DNA of 13,287 nucleotides from JACDAS01 sp046262415. Its GTDB lineage: Bacteria; Actinomycetota; Thermoleophilia; Gaiellales; Gaiellaceae. Numbering within the stretch: the first letter of the stretch is position 1; every line of letters begins with the position of its first letter. Positions 6,508 to 13,287 of this stretch are shown here, piece after piece. Made by a program: the position numbers and the translations under genes. The notes beneath the pieces are model-generated. The model searched no databases. It was not told the DNA's origin and was given only the letters and a program-made list of their open reading frames with translations. The stretch lies in NCBI GenBank assembly GCA_046262415.1, contig JBHEMU010000001.1:1-13287 (forward strand), in the 5' to 3' direction.

Positions 6508-7356
6508 GTGAGCCCCACCTTGGACCTCCGGGCCGAGATCCGCACGTTTCTGACGACGCGTCGCGCACGCGTCCGGCCGGAGCAGGTTGGCCTGCCCCTG
6601 CCCGGCTCGCGCCGGCGCGTGCCGGGTCTGCGGCGCGAGGAAGTCGCCGTCCTGGCCGGGGTGAGCGTCGAGTACTACATCCAGCTGGAGCGCGGAGATC
6701 TCGGCTCCGCGTCGGACGGCGTCTTGGCCGGGCTGGATCGCGCGCTGCGGCTCGATGAGGCCGAGCGCCAGCACCTCCGCGCGCTCGCCCGGGGCGCCTC
6801 GGGCGTCCCGGTCGCGTCGGCCTCAGGCTCGGCGAGCGTCCGTCCAGGAGTCCAGCAGGTCCTCGACGCGATTGACGGGGCCGCGGCGTTCGTGCGCAAC
6901 CGGCGCCTGGACTACCTCGGCTGCAACCTCCTCGGACGGAAGCTGTTCGCCCCGATGTACGAGAACGCCGAGGACGAACCTGTCAACCAGGCCCGTTTCG
7001 TGTTCTTTGACCCGGCGGCGACATCGTTCTACGAGGACTGGCCGCGGGCGGCTGCCGACGCGACCGCCATGCTCCGTCTGTATGCCGGAGCCACAGCCGC
7101 GCAGGACGGCGTCTCCGAGCTGATCGACGAGCTCTCGGCAGGCAGCGCGAGCTTTCGCGAGCACTGGGAGCGGCACGATGTCCGGCTCTCCAGCGCGCGC
7201 CCGAGGCGCTTCATCCACCCGCACGTCGGACCGCTTGAACTCTCGATCGAATCCATGCAGCTCAACGCCGATCCGCATCTGACGCTGCTGGTGGCGACCG
7301 CCGCGCCGGGTTCGTCATCGGCTTCCGCGCTCACCGCGCTGACGGTTACCTCCTAA
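6508..7356 (+). CDS. MmyB-like helix-turn-helix transcriptional regulator
   Basis: One-component regulator with an N-terminal XRE-type helix-turn-helix and a C-terminal MmyB-type ligand-binding domain. The signature RRVPGLRREEVAVLAGVS, then VEYYIQLERGD, lies at about residues 36-65. The ligand-binding domain follows from about residue 110 (VQQVLDAIDGAAAFVRNRRL, DYLGCNLLGRKLFAPMY, and the late VGPLELSIESMQLNADPHLT). With the GTG at 6508 it has 282 residues, typical for the family; a longer in-frame start at 6424 would overlap the divergent reductase gene. Family members sense small organic ligands, often next to a dehydrogenase or reductase they control. Here the neighbours are a reductase on one side and a hydrolase/SDR operon on the other. 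The ligand is unknown. Confidence 0.92.
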   Translation: MSPTLDLRAEIRTFLTTRRARVRPEQVGLPLPGSRRRVPGLRREEVAVLAGVSVEYYIQLERGDLGSASDGVLAGLDRALRLDEAERQHLRALARGASGVPVASASGSASVRPGVQQVLDAIDGAAAFVRNRRLDYLGCNLLGRKLFAPMYENAEDEPVNQARFVFFDPAATSFYEDWPRAAADATAMLRLYAGATAAQDGVSELIDELSAGSASFREHWERHDVRLSSARPRRFIHPHVGPLELSIESMQLNADPHLTLLVATAAPGSSSASALTALTVTS

Positions 7357-7507
7357 CGGCTGACGGCAGCCAGCGGCCCGTGGGCCCGGCGCGCCTGCAT
7401 GGCTGACCAGCCGTGGGAGGGGCCGCCAGTATCTCCCTCAGCAGGGCTCCCCAACTCCATCAGATCGGTGCTTCCCTGGGATGAGCACAAACCGAGACAC
7501 CGCAGCG

Positions 7508-7513
7508 AAGGAG
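7508..7513 (+). promoter_or_regulatory. Ribosome binding site deciding the hydrolase start
   Basis: AAGGAG five bases before GTG 7519. It decides for that start over ATG 7399, whose extra 40 residues look unlike the family. The 162 bases between the regulator stop and this GTG otherwise show only a weak 5-bp hairpin at 7358-7371. Confidence 0.75.
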
Positions 7514-7518
7514 CAGAC

Positions 7519-8496
7519 GTGCCCGACAACTACATCTTTGACCTCGACGAGACCGTCACCCGGAAGCCGGTGTCCTACAAGACCCGGTTCGGCATCGCCA
7601 TCGCTGCCGACCTCTACCTGCCAGAAGACTTCGACGACTCCGTCGAGCACGCCGCGATCATTGTCGGCGCGCCGTACGGCGGCGTCAAGGAGCAGGGCCC
7701 GGGCATCTACGCCCAGAACCTCGCCCTGCGTGGGTTCGTCGCCCTGAGCTTCGACCCGTCCTACAACGGCTACAGCGGCGGCCAGCCACGCCACATCTCC
7801 TCCCCGGACGTCTTCGTCGAGGACTTCAGCGCCGCCGTCGACTACCTCGGCACGCGCCCGTTCGTGAGCCGGGATCGCATCGGCGTGCTCGGCATCTGCG
7901 GCAGCGGCGGGTTCGCGCTCAGCGCCGCTCAGCTCGACCCCCGCATCAAGGCCGTCGCGACGGTCTCGATGTACGACATCTCGCGGGCTCAGACCGACTC
8001 GCTCACCGACGAGAATCGCGAGCACGTCCTCGAGGCGATCGCCGAGCAGCGGTACGCCGAGTTCGAGGGCAGCGAGCCCACCCTGACGCCGCGCGGCGCG
8101 CCGATCGGCTTCGACGACAGCACCGACCCGGTCGGCCGCGAGTTCGGCGAGTTCTACTCCACGCCGCGCGGCTACCACCCGAACTCGATCACCCAGTTCA
8201 CGATGACCAGCAGCCCGTCGTTCATGAACTTCCCGCTGCTCTCCAAGATCCAGTGGATCTCGCCGCGGCCGATCCTGCTCGTCGCGGGCGAGCACGCGCA
8301 CTCGCGCTACTTCAGCGAGGACGTGTACGAGGCCGCCGCCGAGCCCAAGGAGCTTTACGACGTCGCGAACGCCGGCCACGTCGACCTCTACGACAAGACC
8401 GACCTGATCCCGTTCGACAAGTTCGAGGAGTTCTTCTCCGAGAACCTCGTGGCAGCCGACGACCGCGACCGGGAGCTCGCGGGCTCCAGCACCTGA
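7519..8496 (+). CDS. Alpha/beta hydrolase, dienelactone-hydrolase-like
   Basis: Cytosolic serine- or cysteine-type hydrolase of the alpha/beta fold, 325 residues. The N-terminal beta part (KTRFGIAIAADLYLPEDF) is followed by the oxyanion region VGAPYGGVKEQG, the helix FVEDFSAAVDYLGTRPFVSR and the nucleophile elbow IGVLGICGSGGFALSAA. The late ILLVAGEHAHSRYFSEDVY supplies an acidic residue and NAGHVDLYD the catalytic His. The elbow can be read with Cys (G-I-C-G-S) or Ser (C-G-S-G-G) as nucleophile; related proteins are usually read as Ser. Its stop is one base before the SDR start, so the two are co-translated. A role in hydrolysing an ester, lactone or acyl compound in the cluster's pathway is inference. 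Confidence 0.9.
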   Translation: MPDNYIFDLDETVTRKPVSYKTRFGIAIAADLYLPEDFDDSVEHAAIIVGAPYGGVKEQGPGIYAQNLALRGFVALSFDPSYNGYSGGQPRHISSPDVFVEDFSAAVDYLGTRPFVSRDRIGVLGICGSGGFALSAAQLDPRIKAVATVSMYDISRAQTDSLTDENREHVLEAIAEQRYAEFEGSEPTLTPRGAPIGFDDSTDPVGREFGEFYSTPRGYHPNSITQFTMTSSPSFMNFPLLSKIQWISPRPILLVAGEHAHSRYFSEDVYEAAAEPKELYDVANAGHVDLYDKTDLIPFDKFEEFFSENLVAADDRDRELAGSST

Positions 8497-8497
8497 C

Positions 8498-9220
8498 ATG
8501 GCACGCATCTTCATCACCGGCTCGGCCGACGGGCTCGGGCGGGCCGCCGCGCAGACGCTGATCGGCGACGGTCATGAGGCCGTCGTGCACGCCCGCAACA
8601 CGGAACGCCTCGCGGCGGTGCGCGACCTCCTCGACCGCGGGGCGGCGGGTGTGGTCGGCGACCTGTCTGACCCCGAGCAGACCCGTGACGTCGCCGCACA
8701 GGTCAACCGCCTCGGGGCGATGGACGCCGTGATCCACAACGCCGGCGTGATGAACGGCCCAATCCTGGCTGTCAACGTCGTCGCCCCGTACCTGCTCACC
8801 GCGCTGATCGACCGGCCACGGCGGCTGATCTACCTCAGCAGCGACAGGCACCGCGGCGGGCGAGATCGTCTGGCAGGCATCGACTGGAGCGGCCCGAGCG
8901 GGTCCTACTCGGACAGCAAGCTCTACGTCACCGCGCTCGCCGCCGCCGTTGCGCGGCGGTGGCCGGACGTGCTGAGCAACGCGGTCGACCCGGGCTGGGT
9001 ACCGACCAAGATGGGCGGCGCCGGGGCGCCCGATGACCTGCGGCTCGGGCACCTCACCCAGGAGTGGCTCGCCACCAGCGACGACCCCGAGGTGCGCACG
9101 TCGGGCGGCTACTGGCATCACCAGCGCCGCATCGAGCCGCATCCAGCGGTTCACGACCCCGCCTTTCAAGACCAGCTGCTCGAAGACCTTGCGAGCTTCA
9201 CGGGCGCGCAGTTGAGCTAG
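8498..9220 (+). CDS. Short-chain dehydrogenase/reductase
   Basis: SDR-family NAD(P)-dependent oxidoreductase, 240 residues. The Rossmann glycine motif is TGSADGLG (residues 7-14), NAG is at 81-83, the catalytic Ser is in IYLSSDR (114/115), and Tyr and Lys are in YSDSK (Y137, K141). VDPGWVPTKMGG is the usual segment after the active site. The ATG follows the hydrolase stop after a single base and has no clear ribosome binding site of its own, so it probably depends on translational coupling. The Glu/Asp-poor dinucleotide region after the second strand (VHARNTERL, with Arg) suggests NADP(H) preference. Oxidoreductase in the cluster's pathway; substrate unknown. Confidence 0.93.
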   Translation: MARIFITGSADGLGRAAAQTLIGDGHEAVVHARNTERLAAVRDLLDRGAAGVVGDLSDPEQTRDVAAQVNRLGAMDAVIHNAGVMNGPILAVNVVAPYLLTALIDRPRRLIYLSSDRHRGGRDRLAGIDWSGPSGSYSDSKLYVTALAAAVARRWPDVLSNAVDPGWVPTKMGGAGAPDDLRLGHLTQEWLATSDDPEVRTSGGYWHHQRRIEPHPAVHDPAFQDQLLEDLASFTGAQLS

Positions 9221-9247
9221 AGCCCGACATCGAAAGTGAAGGAAGAC

Positions 9248-9717
9248 ATGCTGACATCTGAGCAACGTCGCGATGCCGAATCGGCGATCGCACGCTTGAT
9301 CTACACCTACTGCCATCGCCTGGATGGCGCAGACTTGGCCGGCGCCGCCGCACTGTTCGAGCGCGCGCGCTGGCAGCTATCGCCCGATGTGATCTGCAAC
9401 GGCGCCGGGAGCATCTCGCTGCCCTCCAGGTCATTCGTGTCTACGGCGACCGGCTCGGCACCCGGCATCTGGTGAGCAACCTGATCGTCGACGTCGCGGA
9501 GGACGGTGCAACCGCTCGAAGTGTTTCTTACGTCGACTCAATCCAGGTGACTGAGGACTTCCCGTTGCAGCTGATTTTTCAGGGGCGTTACATCGACTCG
9601 TTCGTACTCGAAGAGGGATCGTGGCGCTTTCACGAGCGAGTTGTCGATGCTGACGGCGTCGGCGACATGAGCGCCCACCACAAGCCCGAAGCGGGTCTCC
9701 CGACGGAGGAGTTGTGA
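9248..9717 (+). pseudogene. SnoaL/NTF2-like protein, frameshifted
   Basis: Small cone-fold protein of the SnoaL/NTF2-like superfamily, which includes isomerases, cyclases, hydratases and dehydratases acting on hydrophobic substrates. ATG 9248 has AAGGA four bases upstream. The N-terminal half (SAIARLIYTYCHRLDGADLA) is in one frame to about 9406. The continuation (LAALQVIRVYGDRLGTRHLV, then SNLIVDVAEDGATARSVSYV) is one frame back. A single base lost from the G run at 9407-9409 explains this; restoring it gives about 156 residues, normal for the family. The second half alone could start at GTG 9472 but would lack the first helices. Either a recent pseudogene or a sequencing error. Confidence 0.8.
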
Positions 9718-9767
9718 GGACCGCGATAGCCAAACCTCGGTCATGCACCGCCCGAGGAACGGAAACC

Positions 9768-10958
9768 ATGACAACTCCCGCCACCAGTGGCATGACGCGC
9801 ACGCGGACCATCATCTTCGCCATTGCCGGCGGTCTTGCCGTCGGAAACCTCTATTGGGCGCAGCCCCTCATCGAGGAGATCGCTCGCTCACTCGACGTGT
9901 CCTCCGCTGTCGCCGCCTCGTTGGTGGCAGCGACCCAGATGGGTTACGCGCTCGGCATCTTCCTGATCGTCCCTCTTGGCGATGTTCTCGATCGCAAGCG
10001 GATGATCCCCGTGATCCTCGGGCTATCAGCGCTCGCACTTCTCGGTGCGGCCGTCGCGCCGACCTTCTCGCTACTGCTCGCCGCGCTCGGCGGCGTGGGC
10101 CTGACCACAGTCTCCGCGCAGCTCCTGATGCCGCTCGCCAGTGACCTGGCGTCACCTGACCAGCGTGGTCGAGTCCTGGGCACCATCGCCTCCGGAGCCC
10201 TCATCGGAGTACTTCTGTCGCGCACGATCAGCGGAGCCGTTGCACAGTTCATCGGCTGGCGCGCCATCTACGTCTTCGCCGCGATCCTCACCGTCGCTCT
10301 CGCCGTCGTGCTGTCGTTCCTGATTCCCAGGCTTGAAAAGCGCCCGGCAGTGAACTACTTCCGCCTGCTCGGTTCCGTGTTCACCACCGTCGCCCAGCAC
10401 CGAGCAGCCAGGCCCACGATCCTCATCAGCGCCGCCGGTTTCTGCGTGTTCTCCCTGTTCTGGACCTCGCTGACCTACCTGCTGTCCGCGCCGCCATTCT
10501 CATTCACCGTCGGCCAGATCGGCCTCTTCGGCCTTGCGGGCCTCGTGGGTGCAGTCGCCGCGCGCCGCGCCGGCATGCTCCACGACCGCGGCTGGTCGGT
10601 GCCCGCCTCTGGAGTCGCGCTCGGCCTCCTGGCCGTCTCCTTCGTTGGCGCCTGGCTGGCACAGTCGTCGGTGATCGCCCTCGTCCTGGTCGTGATCGTG
10701 CTTGATCTCGCCGCGCAGGCCAACCTCGTGCTCAGCCAGACCCGGCTGCTGTCACTGCCCGGTCAGAACCGGAGCCGACTGAACGCCGCGATCGTGGTCA
10801 GCAACTTCCTTGGCGGCGCCATCGGCTCCGCCGTGGCCGGACCGCTGTGGACCGCCGGCGAGTGGACCGCCATCACCGGCACCGCCCTGGCCATCATCAT
10901 CGTCGCGCTCTTGATCTGGGTCTGCACCCGCAGCGGCGCTCTCATCGACCAGAACTGA
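9768..10958 (+). CDS. MFS transporter
   Basis: Major facilitator superfamily membrane transporter, 396 residues with about 12 hydrophobic segments, resembling the DHA1-type drug/sugar efflux proteins. The first helix contains IAGGLAVGNLYWAQPLIEEI. The loop 2-3 motif A is seen as PLGDVLDRKR, and SDLASPDQRGRVLGTIASGA carries the conserved loop and helix 5. The late helices include GLFGLAGLVGAVAARRAG and NAAIVVSNFLGGAIGSAVAG. ATG 9768 is chosen because GAGGAA lies 8 bases upstream; a GTG at 9714 overlapping the previous stop would add a charged, unlikely leader. Same direction as hydrolase, SDR and SnoaL genes. Likely exports the cluster's substrate or product, driven by the proton gradient; direction and cargo are inferred. 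Confidence 0.92.
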   Translation: MTTPATSGMTRTRTIIFAIAGGLAVGNLYWAQPLIEEIARSLDVSSAVAASLVAATQMGYALGIFLIVPLGDVLDRKRMIPVILGLSALALLGAAVAPTFSLLLAALGGVGLTTVSAQLLMPLASDLASPDQRGRVLGTIASGALIGVLLSRTISGAVAQFIGWRAIYVFAAILTVALAVVLSFLIPRLEKRPAVNYFRLLGSVFTTVAQHRAARPTILISAAGFCVFSLFWTSLTYLLSAPPFSFTVGQIGLFGLAGLVGAVAARRAGMLHDRGWSVPASGVALGLLAVSFVGAWLAQSSVIALVLVVIVLDLAAQANLVLSQTRLLSLPGQNRSRLNAAIVVSNFLGGAIGSAVAGPLWTAGEWTAITGTALAIIIVALLIWVCTRSGALIDQN

Positions 10959-10975
10959 CACCGGTCGACAACAGC

Positions 10976-11057
10976 AAGGAGGCCTCAAATGTCTCGCATC
11001 CCAACTGACCGCACAGCTCGCCGACCACGCCGGCGTCCCCCTCCCGACTACCGCTGA
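10976..11057 (+). other. Strong ribosome binding site with gene stub
   Basis: A consensus AAGGAGG (10976-10982) lies 6 bases before an ATG at 10989, but that frame gives only 22 Arg/Pro-rich residues ending at TGA 11055-11057. In another frame the same bases read SQLTAQLADHAGVPLPTTAD with mostly G/C third positions, which looks more like real protein. This suggests the 5' remnant of a gene lost or shifted between the MFS and decarboxylase-family genes. A leader peptide is possible but less likely. Family not recognised. Confidence 0.35.
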
Positions 11058-11103
11058 CAGGCATAGAACCGACCGTCTAGACCACCAATGAAAGAAGATC
11101 CTC

Positions 11104-11430
11104 ATGACTGACCAGCCCAAGCAGATAGGCGGCGGACGCCGCCTGTTCGGCGACTTCGCTCCGAAGCTCGCCGCCCTCACAGACGACGTGCTCTTCGAGG
11201 ACGTCTGGAATCGCCCCGAACTCTCCGCGCGCGACCGTAGCCTCATCACCGTCGCGGTGCTCGCCGCCGGCGGCGACCACCCCCAGCTGGAGTTCCACCT
11301 CGGCCGTGCCGTTGAGAACGGCGTGACCCAGGAAGAGCTCATCGAAGCACTGACCCACGTCACCTTCTACGCCGGCTGGCCCAAGGGCATGGGTGCGATG
11401 GGCATAGCGAAGAAGGTGTTTACCGAATAG
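11104..11430 (+). CDS. Carboxymuconolactone decarboxylase family protein
   Basis: All-helical protein of the AhpD/carboxymuconolactone decarboxylase superfamily, 108 residues. Typical features are SARDRSLITVAVLAAGGDHP, LEFHLGRAVENGVTQEELIE and ALTHVTFYAGWPKGM, with conserved His at 65 and 85. The CxxC pair of peroxidase-type AhpD proteins is absent, so it belongs with the decarboxylase-like or uncharacterised branch. ATG 11104 has AAAGAAG 6 bases upstream. It is the last gene of the co-directional set and is followed directly by a hairpin. Many such small proteins accompany reductases and SDRs in accessory operons without a proven reaction, so the exact role is open. Confidence 0.92.
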   Translation: MTDQPKQIGGGRRLFGDFAPKLAALTDDVLFEDVWNRPELSARDRSLITVAVLAAGGDHPQLEFHLGRAVENGVTQEELIEALTHVTFYAGWPKGMGAMGIAKKVFTE

Positions 11431-11437
11431 CGGCGAG

Positions 11438-11468
11438 CGGCCGCGGACGATGTAACGGTCCTCGGCCG
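11438..11468 (+). terminator. Hairpin just after the decarboxylase-family gene
   Basis: Arms CGGCCGCGGAC (11438-11448) and GTCCTCGGCCG (11458-11468) pair with one mismatch around a 9-base loop, starting 8 bases after the stop. There is no T-run. Such T-poor hairpins are common at gene ends in high-GC actinobacteria. Confidence 0.5.
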
Positions 11469-11582
11469 CTTCCGTCCGGTGGCCTTCGAACTCGTGAAAT
11501 AGGGACGCGACCTTGACGGGCTCGCGCTCCCGCTTTCCATGCAAGGGAGCAGTCCCGGCCGGAGTGCTGCTTTGCGCGAAAT

Positions 11583-11612
11583 GGGAGAGGGGACCACCGA
11601 GGGCCCCCTCCC
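11583..11612 (-). terminator. Hairpin after the GNAT gene
   Basis: GGGAG and GGGG (11583-11592, one bulged A) pair with CCCC and CTCCC (11604-11612) around an 11-base loop. It lies about 43 bases past the GNAT stop on the - strand and is a plausible terminator in this convergent gap. No strong T-run. Confidence 0.4.
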
Positions 11613-11654
11613 GCGTTGAATGGTCGGCAAGCGTAACGGGCGTCGTCTGGCGCT

Positions 11655-12188
11655 TCAGCTTGCGTCCGTGAGCGCTCGCGCGTACTGCACCAGGGGGAGG
11701 CCCACGGAGGCACTACTGTGGGTACTGCCGGTGGCCGTCCAGCCTTCGCGCTCGTAGAAGCGCCTGGCTCGAGCCGCATCGCGCGGCGCCCACAGGCGCA
11801 TACGGGTGAACCCTCGTCGCCACGCCTCGGCCTCTGCCGCCCGCATCAGCTCGGTGGCGACGCCGCGGCCCTGCCACGGCGGGCGAACGAAAAGCTGCCA
11901 GAGGTTGACGGTGCCGGCGGGGGGAGGTTCGGGCTGAACCATCGTGAAGGGCGAGAGCGCGACGTGACCCACGGCCTTTCCGTCGCGAATCGCCAGCAGG
12001 AACCAAACGTCTGAGCGCGAGAGTGCCGGGCCGAGGAATGCCTCCTCTTGGTCCCTTGGGGGCGGCGACCACTCGGGCGCCCAGGCGCGGTAGCCCTCGA
12101 CGGCCTCGGTGAGGATCTCCGCGATGACGGGCGCGTCGGCTGCGCTCGCCACCCGAGTCGTCACCTCCTCCTCGAGATGATCGGTCAC
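11655..12188 (-). CDS. GNAT family N-acetyltransferase
   Basis: Acetyl-CoA-dependent N-acetyltransferase of the GNAT fold, up to 177 residues; substrate unknown. The N-terminal strand and helix are TTRVASAADAPVIAEILTEA. The core acetyl-CoA motif A is WQLFVRPPWQGRGVATELMR, and the C-terminal motif B part is ARARRFYEREGWTATGS. The start is uncertain: GTG 12188 has no Shine-Dalgarno, but a GATAAT hexamer lies 6 bases before it, which would fit a leaderless transcript. An internal GTG about eight codons later, next to a GGAGG run, is possible. It is convergent with the metabolic operon and probably not part of it. Confidence 0.9.
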   Translation of the reverse strand: MTDHLEEEVTTRVASAADAPVIAEILTEAVEGYRAWAPEWSPPPRDQEEAFLGPALSRSDVWFLLAIRDGKAVGHVALSPFTMVQPEPPPAGTVNLWQLFVRPPWQGRGVATELMRAAEAEAWRRGFTRMRLWAPRDAARARRFYEREGWTATGSTHSSASVGLPLVQYARALTDAS

Positions 12189-12283
12189 GTGGCGATTATC
12201 TCGCCGGGTAAGCGCTCTGGGGGCGTCGATCGCCGTGCGGAGGGTGTCGCGAGCCAGTTGGTCCAGGCGGCGAGCTGGCCGCG

Positions 12284-12331
12284 CTCCCGCTTCGCGCGAG
12301 GGGCAGCGGCGCTGCCGGCCTCACGCGGGAG
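12284..12331. terminator. Nested inverted repeats in spacer after alcohol dehydrogenase
   Basis: An outer pair CTCCCGC (12284-12290) and GCGGGAG (12325-12331) encloses GAGG/CCTC (12298-12301, 12319-12322) and a hairpin GGCAGC-GGC-GCTGCC (12302-12316). The structure lies about 84 bases past the alcohol dehydrogenase stop and upstream of the GNAT gene on the same strand. It is probably a terminator or mRNA-stabilising structure. The rest of the 226-base spacer shows nothing else. Confidence 0.45.
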
Positions 12332-12414
12332 GAGACGCGAGCAGGATCGCTGCTGGTTTCCACCCAGCGAGCCGCTCTTGGCGTTACTTGTCCAGCCCGA
12401 CGGCTGCGTTTCCG

Positions 12415-13287
12415 CTATGGGGTCACCATGACCTTGATCGACTCACGGTCGGCCATCGCCCGGTAGCCGTCAGGCACGCCGTCAAGGCCGACGTTCCGAT
12501 CGAACACCTTCCCGGGCTCGATCCGGCCTTCGAGGATGTCGGGCAGGAGCTCCTCGATGTAGGCACGGACCGGGGCGGGTCCGCCGCCGACGGTGATGTT
12601 GCCGAAGAACGCCGGCTCGGAACCCGGGATCGTCTCGTCTTGGGGGACGCCGACGCGGCCAACCGCGCCGCCCGCGCGGGCGATGCTGATCGCTGTCTCA
12701 GTCGACTGCTCGAGCCCGACGCACTCCAGGACGGAGTGAGCGCCGAAGCCCCCCGTCAGCTCCTGGACTCGCTCGACAGCCTCTTCGCCGCGCTCGGAGA
12801 CGACGTGGGTGGCGCCGAACTCCCTGGCCAGCGCGATCCGGTCGGGGTGGCGGCCCATGATGATGATCTGCTCGGCCCCGAGCCGCTTGGCGGCGATCAC
12901 CCCGCAGAGGCCGACGGCGCCGTCGCCGACGACGGCGACGCTCTTGCCCGGTCCGACCTTGGCGACCACGGCGGCGTGGTGGCCGGTGCCCATCACGTCC
13001 GAGAGCGTCAGCAGCGAGGGCATGAGCGCATGGTCTTCCCCGACGGACAGCGGGAACAGCGTGCCGTCGGCGTAGGGGACGCGCAGGGCCTCTGCTTGTG
13101 CGCCATTCATGCCGTTGTTGCCGAAGAACCCGAGGTGAACGCAGGCGGTGTGCAGGCCTTCGCGGCAGAACGCGCAGGTGCCATCCGAGGATGCGAACGG
13201 CATCACGACCAGGTCGCCACGCTTCGGGTGGCGAACCTCAGCCCCGACGGCGTCGACGACCCCGATCGCCTCGTGGCCCATCGACTG
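12415..13287 (-). CDS. Zinc-type alcohol dehydrogenase (5' end outside window)
   Basis: Medium-chain, zinc-dependent NAD(P) alcohol dehydrogenase; 290 C-terminal residues are present and the frame is open to the right edge. It enters at the catalytic-zinc motif GHEAIGVVDAVG. The structural-zinc lobe follows as SSDGTCAFCREGLHTAC, with Asp where the first of four Cys is usual. The Rossmann domain has VAVVGDGAVGLCGVIAAKRL, and IIMGRHPDRIALAREFGATH shows a basic residue after the second strand, hinting at NADP. FGAHSVLECVG and GGAVGRVGVP complete the fold. The annotated Met at 13281 is internal; about 60 N-terminal residues are missing. Oxidises or reduces a small alcohol/aldehyde; substrate unknown. 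It ends at TAG 12417-12415. Confidence 0.92.
   Translation of the reverse strand, partial: QSMGHEAIGVVDAVGAEVRHPKRGDLVVMPFASSDGTCAFCREGLHTACVHLGFFGNNGMNGAQAEALRVPYADGTLFPLSVGEDHALMPSLLTLSDVMGTGHHAAVVAKVGPGKSVAVVGDGAVGLCGVIAAKRLGAEQIIIMGRHPDRIALAREFGATHVVSERGEEAVERVQELTGGFGAHSVLECVGLEQSTETAISIARAGGAVGRVGVPQDETIPGSEPAFFGNITVGGGPAPVRAYIEELLPDILEGRIEPGKVFDRNVGLDGVPDGYRAMADRESIKVMVTP

Noticed and set aside
7438..8517. Long - strand frame across the alpha/beta hydrolase
   Set aside because: Repetitive Val/Ala/Asp/Arg composition typical of an antisense shadow in high-GC DNA; the + strand has all hydrolase motifs.
8312..9316. Long - strand frame across the SDR gene
   Set aside because: Antisense shadow; the + strand SDR has the Rossmann, NAG and YxxxK motifs.
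10752..11363. Long - strand frame over the end of the MFS gene and the decarboxylase-family gene
   Set aside because: Covers two well-supported + strand genes and has no recognisable domain.

Overview
The window is high-GC DNA with strongly G/C-biased third codon positions, frequent GTG starts, an MmyB-type regulator and a VxxxA-rich aldo-keto/SDR/MFS gene set. This fits an actinobacterium; a soil Thermoleophilia/Solirubrobacterales-like lineage is possible, but that is inference from style only. No rRNA, tRNA or CRISPR was found.

Left part (1-4340): a decayed mobile/defence region. The window opens inside the 3' end of a group II intron (+ strand; domains V and VI, 3' end near 157). The intron sits antisense in the tail of a tyrosine recombinase gene (- strand, GTG at 1212) whose six catalytic residues are all present. 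A 68-aa ORF (1435-1229) precedes the recombinase in the same orientation. Between this pair and the next gene lies a palindrome-rich stretch (1451-1645). Next, on the - strand, is the C-terminal half of a large STAND/NACHT-like NTPase of the kind found in bacterial anti-phage systems. It has an in-frame amber codon at 1749-1747 and has lost its N-terminal half where it meets an IS110-family element (transposase 2935-3980, + strand, itself broken by a 1-nt frameshift near 3400). 3981-4338 holds the element's right side and an unrecognised ORF remnant.

Right part (4339-11430): a metabolic/detoxification cluster around an MmyB-like regulator (6508-7356, +). Two aldo-keto reductases lie on the - strand (5289-4339 and 6446-5598), the second divergent from the regulator across about 61 bp. 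Between them are decayed small reading frames joined by stop/start overlaps. Downstream of the regulator, on the + strand, run an alpha/beta hydrolase, an SDR, a frameshifted SnoaL/NTF2-like gene, an MFS exporter, a lone strong ribosome binding site with a gene stub, and a carboxymuconolactone-decarboxylase-family protein. The set looks suited to reducing, hydrolysing and exporting a small carbonyl or aromatic compound, with a ligand-binding regulator as sensor; the substrate cannot be read from sequence.

Right edge (11431-13287): convergent terminator-like hairpins, a GNAT acetyltransferase (- strand), a strongly structured spacer, and a zinc-type alcohol dehydrogenase (- strand) whose 5' end lies outside the window.

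A recurring theme is single-base damage: the IS110 transposase, the SnoaL-like gene, the small ORFs between the reductases and the STAND gene are each broken by one or two bases. The left part therefore reads as a graveyard of mobile and defence genes next to a partly eroded metabolic operon, rather than as one intact new system.
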